DNA of 64,000 bases from Symbiodinium natans (taxonomy: Eukaryota; Sar; Dinophyceae; Suessiales; Symbiodiniaceae), in contig CAJNDS010000080.1 of the NCBI GenBank assembly GCA_905221605.1, positions 321,001 to 385,000 on the forward strand, in the 5' to 3' direction. The notes under the pieces are model-generated. The model did not search any database. It worked only from the letters and a program-made list of their open reading frames with translations, and was not told the origin of the DNA. Shown one piece after another: positions 43,996 through 53,000 of the stretch (its first letter is position 1; every line of letters begins with the position of its first letter). The position numbers and the translations under genes were made by a program.

Positions 43996-44078
43996 GCTTA
44001 AGAACCTTATAAGGGTAGTATAGGGATTATTGATTATTGTTTTCTATTCTTTTGGGGTTCTAAAGCAAAGAGTAGACC
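43990..44078. mobile_element. Family-C element next to a (CTA)n microsatellite
   Basis: TACTTGCTTAAGAACC at the left and GGGGTTCTAAAGCAAAGAG at the right. The family terminus starts CTACTA, so the 26-unit CTA run to the left may be an expansion of that end. Confidence 0.65.
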
Positions 44079-44681
44079 AAGCTCAGGGTGGAACTGTCTT
44101 AAACCTGCCGATGCCAAAAGTTGTTGTAGGAAGATGCCCCCAAGCTTCACGACCAAGGCAGCCGCCGTCATTCCGCGGCTTCTCAAGGAGGCACCGCAAG
44201 GTTTGGGGATTCAAGGAATATTGGGTCCTACTACCCGCGCCTGCCCGTTCCTTACTTGTACGGATAGTATCGTCTACTACGAACGAATACCCTAAACCCT
44301 AAACCCTAAACCCTAAACCCTAAACCCTAAACCCTAAACCCTAAACTCCCCCCCTCCCCGCGCCCCCAAATACAAGAAGTAAAAACTCTTCAAGGCCCAG
44401 GTTTCCATGTCTCCAGAGAGGCTCTGCTGCCACAGATGGGAATGCATGGAATATTCGAGCCGCCCCTTCTTTGTGGAGTCCTTTAACTTGGAACCCCAAC
44501 CCTAAACCCTAAACCCTAAACCCTAAACCACTTGGTGGCACAGGAAGCCTACGGCAGCCAGGGTGCCCTCTTCTTGGGGGGGGGGGGGGCCAGAAAGCCA
44601 AAAAGGGGCAAAAAGGTCCCGCTCAGAGTGCCAAGAGCCCCCAAACTTGCGAAAGAGGTGGGTCTAGGATGGTTTGGGATA

Positions 44682-44802
44682 GGGTTTAGGGTTTAGGGTT
44701 TAGGGTTTAGGGTTTAGGGTTTAGGGTTTAGGGTTTAGGGTTTAGGGTTTAGGGTTTAGGGTTTAGGGTTTAGGGTTCAGGGTTCAGGGTTCAGGGTTTA
44801 GG
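44682..44802. repeat. TTTAGGG array
   Basis: About 17 units. Confidence 0.95.
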
Positions 44803-44989
44803 GCGGCTGCGGGCTGCCAGTGCCTGCTTCGGCATCCGCGGCAGGCGCAACTGGGAAGGACTATTCCAAACCTCAGTGTGCTTAGCTACCAGAGTGTGGG
44901 GAGGGCTCAGGGCCACAAATGTTTAGGGTTTAGGGATTTAGGGTTTAGGGCAACTTAGAATAGGTACCACAGTGTGGAGGGCTCAAGGC

Positions 44990-45067
44990 TCCTTAATCGG
45001 GATTGCAGCAACGCCCCTACTACAATCCCCACTAAGGACTGGTAGTATATGGGGGGCAACATCCCAA
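44990..45067. mobile_element. Family-A element, left end truncated
   Basis: Right part ACTAAGGACTGGTAGTATAT followed by GGCAACATCCCAA; the left part retains only CTTAATCGGGATT. Confidence 0.55.
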
Positions 45068-45073
45068 GCTTCG

Positions 45074-45192
45074 GTTTAGGGTTTAGGGTTTAGGGTTTAG
45101 GGTTTAGGGTTTAGGGTTTAGGGTTTAGGGTTTAGGGTTTAGGGTTTAGGGTTTAGGGTTTGGGGTTTGGGGTTTGGGGTTTGGGGTTTAGG
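45074..45192. repeat. TTTAGGG / TTTGGGG array
   Basis: Clean TTTAGGG, ending in TTTGGGG units. Confidence 0.95.
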
Positions 45193-46720
45193 GCTGAAGG
45201 GACTCCCACATCACACGAAATGGTTCTCCCAACGCCAGAGCGTTTCCTTGCTGCCCTTGGCTGCCTTCTAGACCTCTGAAGAAGGGACTCCATGATCTGA
45301 GTTGAGCCTGCAGCCCCAAACCCTAAACCCTAAACCCTAAACCCCAAAACCTGAGCCTATCATCCAGAAAGTCCAGGGCAAGCGGCAAGATTCCAATCCG
45401 AGCTCTGGCTACTTCGAGTCGCCCGGTTCGAGGAGGAGGAAGACGACAGCCTCGGCGTGGCTTGCTGGGCACCGGCTTAAGTTTAGGATTTCGGGTTCGG
45501 GTTTCGGGCTTAGGGTTTAGAAACTCTAAACCCTAAACCCTATAAACCTTAAAACCCTACACCCTGAGCCACTTTTACAGCTTACGAAGCTCAGGAAGTC
45601 GTACAGCGCGTCCGTACCCACAGGGGTACGAAAAGAACACAAAACACAAGTGTGTATGTGCATGTGTGCGAATGTTAGTATGCGCCTCTGTTTCTATGCA
45701 CACAATTTAATGGTGTACTTCATGTATATTTACTGATGCGCATCATATTATATACACGCATGTGTGAGTATATGAATGCATGCAGTACACAAGCCTGGCT
45801 TCAGGACTGGAAGGAATCTCGCATTCTGCCCAGCCCGCCAGGGGCGTGGCGCCGAACTGCCAGTGCAGAAGTAGGTGTTGACTCCACGCGGCTCTGCATG
45901 TGCCAACTCCTGTGGTGCAAAGTTATAGGAACTTAGTTGCTGAGTTCATAAGCCCACCAAAAAGTGTGCACTTCCAGTTCTATAGGGAACTCTAGTATCC
46001 CAAAAAGTACAAAGTGTACTCGTTCAGCTACGTACTAATGGAACTAACTAGGGTTCGCCGGATGTAACCCCTAAACCGCTTGAAAGCCATAGTTCAAGCC
46101 CTGCCTTCTTCGCTGCAAAGGCGGCCATAGCCGCAAGGTTCCTTGATTGCAATTTGATCCGAGCCTAGACCCTACTTACATTCCCTAAACGCCCTGTAAA
46201 CCCTACGAACCCATAAACCCTACAGACACTCGAAGACTACAAACACTCTGCGTAAACCCTAAACAGCCAATAGAAACCCTCTGAAGGGGTTAATTAGTGT
46301 TTAGGGTTTAGGGTGAACCTTGGGATGTTGCCCCAAATACTAACAGCCCTTAATAGGGATCATCGTGCGGGGTACTCTAATCACTATGCAGGACTGCTAG
46401 TATAAGGGGGAACATCGAGTGGTTAACCCTCAACCCTCAACCCTAAACCCTGAACCCTAAACCCCTAACCCGCAAACCCTGAACCCCAAATAGTGCTTCG
46501 TGGCTCTGGTGCATGGGCTGCCACTTCCCAAGAGCGGCCATCCCAACTCCCAAAATGAAAGCACAAACCCTGCAAACCCGACAAGCCCTCCAAAACCCCA
46601 TGCAACCTAAAACTGAAAAGCCGAAACCCAACCCCAAAGCCGAAGCCAAAGCCCTAAGCCCTAAGCCCCAAACCCCCAACCCCCAATCCCCAAAACCATA
46701 AACCCTAAACCCTAAAACCT
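45193..46720. other. No gene recognised
   Basis: Unique sequence with (TG)n-like text near 45,645-45,780, one family-A element and degenerate CCCTAAA text. Confidence 0.5.
46320..46415. mobile_element. Family-A inverted-repeat element
   Basis: Left TTGGGATGTTGCCCCAAATA, right GCTAGTATAAGGGGGAACAT. Confidence 0.7.
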
Positions 46721-46721
46721 G

Positions 46722-46888
46722 AATTTCCAAACCCTAAACCCTAAACCCCAAAACCGAAACCCCAAACCCTAAACCCCAAACCCCAAACCCTAAACCCCAA
46801 ACCCTAAACCCCAAACCCTAAACCCTAAACCCCAAACCCTAAACCCTCAACCCCAAACCCCAAACCCTAAACCCCAAACCCTAAACCT
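46722..46888. repeat. CCCTAAA / CCCCAAA array
   Basis: The two unit types alternate. Confidence 0.93.
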
Positions 46889-47753
46889 CTCTGGCGCGGC
46901 CCAAGGCTCCCCAGCGTGGGCGCCGAAGGCGGTGCCGGAGCCTTTGGGGGCCGGCGAGGGCGCAGCGGCCCTGTCGAGGGCCTTCCCAGAGTTATTCAAA
47001 ACATCTTGAGGGTTTAGGGTTTAGGGTTTAGGGTTTAGGGTTTAGGGTGTAGGGTTTAGGGTTTAGGGTTTAGGGTTTGCGGTTTAGGGTTTAGGGTTTA
47101 GGGTTTGGGGTTCAGGGTTTAGGCTTTGGGGTTTGGGGTTTGGGGTTTGGGGTTTAGGGTTTGGGGTTGGGGATTTCCCGAGCTTCGAGCTTGAGATTCG
47201 ATGTGGTGGTTTCCGGAAATAGGGGTATAAAACGGGGTACCCCTATGTTGGGAAATGCTCATATTGCTTGAAGACTGGGCTGAGAGAATGGAAGAGTAAC
47301 GCGAACTGGCTGTTTGTTGGGTTTAGGACTTAGGGGCTTCGGGGTTTAGGGGTTTAGGGCTTAAAGTTTAGGGGCTTAGGTGCCTAAGGTTTAGGCGTTA
47401 TGCTCACAAGTTTAAAGCCCTACAAGTCCCAAACCCTAAGCATTAAACCAAAAAACAAGCCCGCGAGCTAAACGGGTTTAGGGTTTAGGGTTTAGGGTCA
47501 TCACAGAAGCGGGATCCGAAAAGCCTCCAAAAGAAGCAGCTGAACTCCGTAGACCTCGAAACCCCCAAAATCCCTAAACTCTAACCCTACACCATAAACC
47601 CCCTCCGAGCTCCAAACTTTAAACCCTGAAGCCTGAGCCCTAAACCCTAAACCCTAAACCCTAACAATCAAACTTAATACAGCCCCAACACCCCAGAACC
47701 CTAACACCCGAAACCCTAAACCCTAAACCCTAATTAGAACCCCAAAACCCCCA

Positions 47754-47887
47754 AAACCCAAAAAACCCTAAAAAAACCCTAAAACCCCCAAAACCCGAAA
47801 AACCCTAAAAAACCCTAAAAAACCCTAAAAAACCCTAAAAAACCCTAAAAACCCTAAAAAACCCTAAAAAACCCTAAAACCCTAACA
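47754..47887. repeat. CCCTAAAAA variant array
   Basis: Nine- and ten-bp units with A5-A6. Confidence 0.9.
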
Positions 47888-48261
47888 CCCCAAACCCCGC
47901 CAACCTCGAGGTACTGGTCCGGTCGATAGAGCCCCGCGAGGGCGGCGCTTCATCGGGTGGAGGGCCCGGGCCTGCTGTACATGGGAGCCCCTGAAGGTGT
48001 AGGGTTTAGGGTTTAGGGTTTAGGGTTTAGGGTTTAGGGTTTAAGGTTGTTGAAGGTATCGACTATTTTTAGTCTTTTTTGGGAGGTGGGTTCAGGGTTT
48101 AGGATTTGGAGTTAAGGGCGTGGAGTTTAGGGTGTGGCACCCTAAGCCCTAAACCCTAATTAAACCCTAAGCCCGAAGACCGCGCCAAAAACTCACAGCT
48201 AGCTGAGACCATAGCCAGCTGAACCCAAGCCAGCCATACCAAAATTAGCACATCGAACAGC

Positions 48262-48320
48262 TTAAGAACCCAAACCCTATACCATTTTAATTTTGGTTGC
48301 CTAAGAACCCTATAAGAGGT
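48262..48320. mobile_element. Family-C fragment
   Basis: AGCTTAAGAACCCAAACCC followed by TTGGTTGCCTAAGAACCC; a related piece recurs at 48,559-48,625 beyond a CCCTAAA array. Confidence 0.4.
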
Positions 48321-48332
48321 TCGAACATAAGA

Positions 48333-48562
48333 ACCTAAACCCTAAACCCTAAACCCTAAACCCTAAACCCTAAACCCTAAACCCTAAACCCTAAACCCTA
48401 AACCCTAAACCCTAAACCCTAAACCCTAAACCCTAAACCTAAACCCTAAACCCTAAACCCTAAACCCTAAACCCTAAACCCTAAACCCTAAACCCTAAAC
48501 CCTAAACCCTAAACCTAAACCCTAAACCCTAAACCCTAAACCCAAACCCTAAACCCTATACC
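48333..48562. repeat. CCCTAAA array, 230 bp
   Basis: The longest clean 7-bp array here; rare one-base-short units (CCTAAA) mark internal blocks. Confidence 0.95.
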
Positions 48563-49610
48563 ATTTTGGTTGCCTAAGAATCCTTAAGAACCTACAAAAA
48601 GTAGGGTTTCTGTTCTTAAGGCGATTGAGGCTCAAAGTCGTATCCCAGTAGGAAGCGTGCGGGCTAACCCTAAGCCCTAAACCCTAGACCCTAGACCCTA
48701 AACCCTAAACCCTAAACCCTGAACCCTTCAGCTTCCGCTGAGGGCCGCTTCTCATCGACAGCTATCGACCCCAGAGTCGCAGGCGAGTAGACAACTGGTT
48801 TAGGTTTTAGGGTTTAGGGTTTAGGGTTTAAGGCCAAAGAGCCTTTCTCATCGAGGAGCTTCGGGTCCAGACTTGTGTCTGAAACAAAATTTATGAAGTG
48901 CGAGTTTTCCCTTCAAAATCGAAGACGCTCGGGTCCAGCATTAGGGTTTAGGGTTTAGGGTTTAGGGTCTAGGGAAATGGAGTGTGAGGCTTTCGTGGGT
49001 GCATTCTAGGCCGAAAGGTTTTTGCATCGAATTTTGGTCACTTGGTATCCGAGTAGCAAAAATTGGAAATAATTTGCTAGATTTTCGTCGAAGTAACATG
49101 TTTGCGAAAGCCGAGTTAACTACAAGTTTCCCGTAAACCCTAAACCCTACACCCTGAACTCTGACTCGTTTGCACTTCGAATTCACCAGCGACCTCCTAC
49201 GCTGTGTTCCCGTTGAGCAGGACGTGGTTCTTCCTGATGTCCGCCTGTAATGCAAGGCCATCATCTGAGACCGACCCTAAGCAGAAAGAACCTTCAGTAG
49301 TTTCCTTTAACAAGGGGGACCCTAAACCCTCCATAAGACCTAAGACACATAGGACAATAGGGACTCGGGTTTAGGGCGATAGGGTGCCAGGCAGAAGCCG
49401 TAGGCCCAAAATGGCAGCCGAAGCCCTGTTGAGCAAGTTGTGCAGGTTTGGGGCTTTCGGCTTGGGGTTTAGGGTCGCTGGCACTTCACAACCAGGAGGT
49501 TTTTTTGCTCTGCGAGGTGCCTTTACAAGAGCCAAGTCGCTCACATGGGGTTTCCCCGGCAGGAAGGGTTACAGGGACGGGGAGCGCGACAAACTTGCGG
49601 AAACCCCCCT

Positions 49611-49728
49611 CTTGGTAGCCCAGGAACCATATCAGAATAAGAGCACACCCCATTTTGGGAGGGGTTGGCTACCGTATATGGGAGCCTTGAACCGAAAAAC
49701 GGGCAAAGGGTACCACGGGGCTACCAAG
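49611..49728. mobile_element. Family-F inverted-repeat element, 3' flank of copy 1
   Basis: 118 bp with ends CTTGGTAGCCC and GGGGCTACCAAG. Present at the same place in unit 2, absent from unit 3, where the flanks are joined (CGGAAACTCCCCATATCAC). No telomere-like array inside. Confidence 0.8.
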
Positions 49729-49743
49729 CCCAAACCACTAAAC

Positions 49744-50045
49744 TAATCCCTTCCCCTAATATTAAAGGCCCCCCCCCCCACCCCCGCAATATAAAACCCC
49801 CCAAAACCCCTAAAGTGTGTTCATTATTAGGGGGGGTTCTGATCGTTTGTCCGAACAAAACAACCAGTCCTTCTAGCTTGCTGGCTCAGTCATAGATTAG
49901 GTTTCAAGCTTTAGGCCGAATAAGTTTCAGGCTTCCCCGTCCCCTAATTCTGTAGAGATACTAAAAGGGGCGACTGCCGGGCCGGGTTTTGTGGCCAAAG
50001 GGGTTTTCAAATTAGGGGTGTATTAATATTAGGGGGAAGGGATTA
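49744..50045. mobile_element. Family-I inverted-repeat element, unit 1 only
   Basis: 302 bp with 21/22-bp terminal inverted repeats: TAATCCCTTCCCCTAATATT at the left, mirrored at the right with one extra base. The interior has C runs and no frame. Unit 2 has an unrelated family-C element at the equivalent site. Confidence 0.8.
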
Positions 50046-50171
50046 CAGTCTCCGGCCTGGTGCAGCGAACAAACCCCACTGCTGAGTTCGCAGTGGCAGG
50101 CTGTTTTCTATACATCCTGGCTACTTCTGAGCACGTGGAGACCACAGGTTTTTGGTAGCTCAATCTGTGCA

Positions 50172-51734
50172 TCAGGCCGGGTTGTTCAGTCCTGTTCTTG
50201 GCAGCAAACCGTCGAGAACTTTCAGTGCCGCTGCGTGATCTTCCACGCTGAAGCCCTTGCGGATTCTCTCCTGGATCATTGCTTCCAGACTTGAGCAAGA
50301 TGCTTTTCAGAGATACGTCTATGGTACCAAGTACCAACTTCATGTAGCACACCTACACTCACAGACCTTGCTTGCTATCCCCAAACCCTAGGCATGAGTG
50401 AGTAGATCTCAAGCCCAGACCCCCAAGTAGTGGGACATGCAAGACAGGGGGGAAAGGGGGGCAGGGTTTGGGGGTTGAAGTTTGGGGGTTGAAGTTTCGG
50501 GTTTTTTGAGTGGCACCCTAAACCCTGAACCCTGAACCCTAAACCCTACAACTCTCTAACCGGCTACCTAAAACCCTCTAACCGGCTCCTTGCCCACAGT
50601 GACCACGATGCTCAAGTTCCGATGCCTACCCACAGAGCCGCGCTGTCGGTCTGATGCCCACCAAACCTCGGACTTGACTTATGAAGATTTAAGTTTCGAG
50701 GCGTAGGGTTTAGGGTTTAGGGTTTAGGGTTTAGGGTTTAGGGTTTAGGGTTTAGGGTTTAGGGTTTAGGGTTTAGGGTTTAGGGTTTAGGGTTTAGGGT
50801 TGAGGGTTTAGGGTTTAGGGTTTAGGGTTTAGGGTTTAGGGTTTAGGGTTTACAGAGCTGTTGACAGCTCACCCGGCTCGAAAGCCTGCAAGATGCGATC
50901 GCAAGTTCCAAATCCCTAAGCCCTAAGCCCTAAGCCCTAAACCCTAAACTCAAGTGCCAACCCCAGGACCCAAGCCCCTGCCTACCTTAGGATCGCCAAG
51001 AACATGGCTTAGGGTTCAGGGAGGATTCGGGATTCGCTGAACTTCCGGCTCCACACTGACAAAGGCTGGAAGCCCAAAAGTCTCTGTCTTGCGGGATTAA
51101 CCCCAAGAATTAAAAAAAAAGAGTCTTCTGCCTCAGAAGGAATAATTTCTCTTATCTTTTTTTTTTTGGGGGGGGGGTTATTTAAAGGTAGTATATATAT
51201 ATATTATGTTATATATATATATATATTATATGTATATACATATGTCCCAGAAGCACTGTTCGGCGCCATGCCCCAGACTTTCAAGTCCAGGAAGGTGAAG
51301 TCCAGATCCCGGTCGGTGGCGAAGCTGACTTCGCCCGAGCGCGAAGGGATCTCGACCCTCTTGTCCCTTCCTTAATTAGTAGCGCAGGTAAAAGCCTAAA
51401 CCCTAAACCCTAAACCCTAAACCCTAAACCCTAAACCCTTTGTTGATTGCTTGCTTTATAAGGGAGCCAGAACCAACCAAAAAAGGGAAAAGAGTACCAC
51501 TTGGGCCTACCAAGCTTCCCAAGGGGAAGTAGTAGGACTTGATCTGCCTATACTGAGCTTTTGGGGAACTCTAGCAAAAGTGAAAATGCTAAGGCTGCTT
51601 CTTATGGGAATGAAAGTGCCCAAAAAATGGGAAAAATGTTTCCAAAGACCCCTAAGTTGCATGTGGTCAGAGTAGATCTCCACAAACTTGTCCTTATAGA
51701 GCGGCGTCTTCTTCATGGCCGCATTGCCTGCCAT
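50172..51734 (-). CDS. PH-like small protein gene, copy 1 (multi-exon)
   Basis: Predicted exons: 51,650-51,734 from ATG; 51,519-51,537; 51,240-51,370; about 50,586-50,672; 50,172-50,289 with stop TGA. Peptide pieces in order are LYKDKFVEIYSDHMQLR, YYFPLG, GRDKRVEIPS...LKVWGMAPN, VWWASDRQRGS...VVTVG, and IRKGFSVED...LKVLDGLL. A YYFP strand, a basic KR-x-x-IP strand, a Trp-rich middle and a final helix fit the bacterial-type PH fold; no function is known. Introns: GA-AG (51,371-51,518, a family-F element), GT-AG (starts 51,239) and GC-AG (starts near 50,585). The junction of exon 1 to exon 2 is unresolved: the apparent GT at 51,649 gives the wrong phase. Conserved exons across three copies support a real gene; whether this copy is expressed is unknown. 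Confidence 0.7.
50704..50851. repeat. TTTAGGG array in an intron of gene copy 1
   Basis: About 20 units; the equivalent intron of copy 2 has only a few (55,059-55,090, 55,236-55,255), so length changed after duplication. Confidence 0.93.
51372..51514 (-). mobile_element. Family-F introner-like element forming an intron in copy 1
   Basis: The outer end reads CTTGGTAGGCCCAAG on the minus strand and the inner end ...GCGCTAC; it is flanked by the duplication GGAAG (CTTCC on +, 51,367-51,371 and 51,515-51,519). The predicted intron is 51,371-51,518, GA-AG, 148 nt. It contains a short TTTAGGG array in the sense of the gene. Its inner terminus has decayed compared with copy 2, but the AG acceptor is kept. 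Confidence 0.75.
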
Positions 51735-52635
51735 GGCCTACAAGGAAGCCCAGGAGAGCTTAGGACGTAGGTCCCGTGGGCCGCTGCCAAAACTTCCCGA
51801 AATGGCCACAAGGGGCAGGGCCCGCAAACGCTGTAGACTGCGTCCCCTAGAGCCGGCCCTTTGGTTTAGGGTTTAGGGTTTAGGGTTTAGGGTTTAGGGT
51901 TTGTAGGGCTTAACTATGGGGTTTATGGGGTGTAGGGACTCCAGGGTTGTTACAGGGTTGGCCCCCGAAGCTTGGGGTTTAGGGTTTGCAGTTCAGGGGT
52001 CAGGGGTTAGGTTTAGAGTTTAGGGTGTTGGGTTTGGGGTTGAGGGGTTAGGGTTTAGGGTTCAGGGTTTTGAGGTTTGGGTTTAGGGCTAAGGGGGGTT
52101 TAGGGCTTAGGGATTAGAAGGTGTACATAGCGGTGATAAGGGTCCAGGCAGGTCGGGGCACCAAAAGACTTAAGGGAAGGGCTTTAAAGGGTGCAAAGTG
52201 CCACAAGGATTTGTCGGTGTTAAGGAGCGTGGATGGCTTGCATCCACTTGTTCTCTAAACCCCAAGCCCTAAATCCTAAACCCTAAGCCCTAAACCCTAA
52301 ACCCCACACCCCCTTAGCCATAAGACTTTAGACATATAGGACAATAGGGACTCGGGTTTAGGGTGATAGGGCGTCAGGTAGAAGCCGTAGGCCCAGAAAT
52401 GGCAGCCGAAGCCCTGATGAGCAAGTTGTGCAGGTTTGGGGTTTTCGGCTTGGGGTTTAGGGTTTAGGGTGAAGGTTCTGGGGTTTAGGCCGTAGGGTTT
52501 GGGGTTTAGGGTCGCTGGCACTTCACAACAAGGAGGTTGTTTGCGCGACTCAGCAAGGTGCCTTTACAAGAGCCGTCTTTCCCCTGAGAAGGGTCACAAG
52601 GATGGGGAGCGCGAAAAACTTGCGGAAACCCCCCT

Positions 52636-52737
52636 CTTGGTAGCCCCGGTACCATATCACAAATTTTTGGGGGTTGGCTACTTTATCTGGGAACCTTGAA
52701 CCGAGAAACGGGCAGAGGGCACCACGGGGCTACCAAG
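52636..52737. mobile_element. Family-F inverted-repeat element, 3' flank of copy 2
   Basis: 102-bp orthologue of 49,611-49,728, with ends CTTGGTAGCCCCG and CACGGGGCTACCAAG. Confidence 0.8.
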
Positions 52738-52753
52738 CCCATATCACTAAACT

Positions 52754-52855
52754 GCAGGTTGCTTAAGAACCCCAAAAGAATAAAAACAATAACCCCTATA
52801 CTACCCTTCATAAGGAAAATATTTTCATTGTTTGGGGTTCTTAAGCAATTAGTAT
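52754..52855. mobile_element. Family-C inverted-repeat element with 8-bp target duplication
   Basis: The core begins GCAGGTTGCTTAAGAACCCC and ends GGGGTTCTTAAGCAATTAG; the inverted repeat is near perfect over 17 bp. The flanks carry ACTAAACT at 52,746-52,753 and 52,856-52,863. Eight-bp duplications are typical of hAT transposases, so this may be a hAT-type MITE. Confidence 0.8.
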
Positions 52856-53000
52856 ACTAAACTAAAGTCTCCGGCCTGGTGCAGCGAACAAGCCCCACTG
52901 CCGATTTTGCAGTGGCAGGCTGATTTTCTATACATCCTGTACAGGTCGGCTACTTCTGAGCACGTAGAGACCACAGGTTTTTGGTAGCTCAATCTGTGCA

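Larger units (their letters stand above)
49335..52265. repeat. Tandem unit 1 of a triplicated segment
   Basis: Unit 1 aligns along its length with 52,322-56,660 and, more weakly, with 57,640-60,410. Shared blocks include about 110 bp near 49,390, the exon blocks of the minus-strand gene, and a tail near 52,130-52,260 containing GCCACAAGGATTTGTCGGT. Copies 1 and 2 are close in exons and several introns; copy 3 is the outgroup. Insertions private to one or two copies give their relative ages. Confidence 0.85.

Noticed and set aside
51372-51395. Stop codon disabling gene copy 1 between exons 2 and 3
   Set aside because: With an acceptor at the array (TTTAG|GC) copy 1 meets TAA, but the GA-AG model places this inside the intron and keeps all copies in frame.
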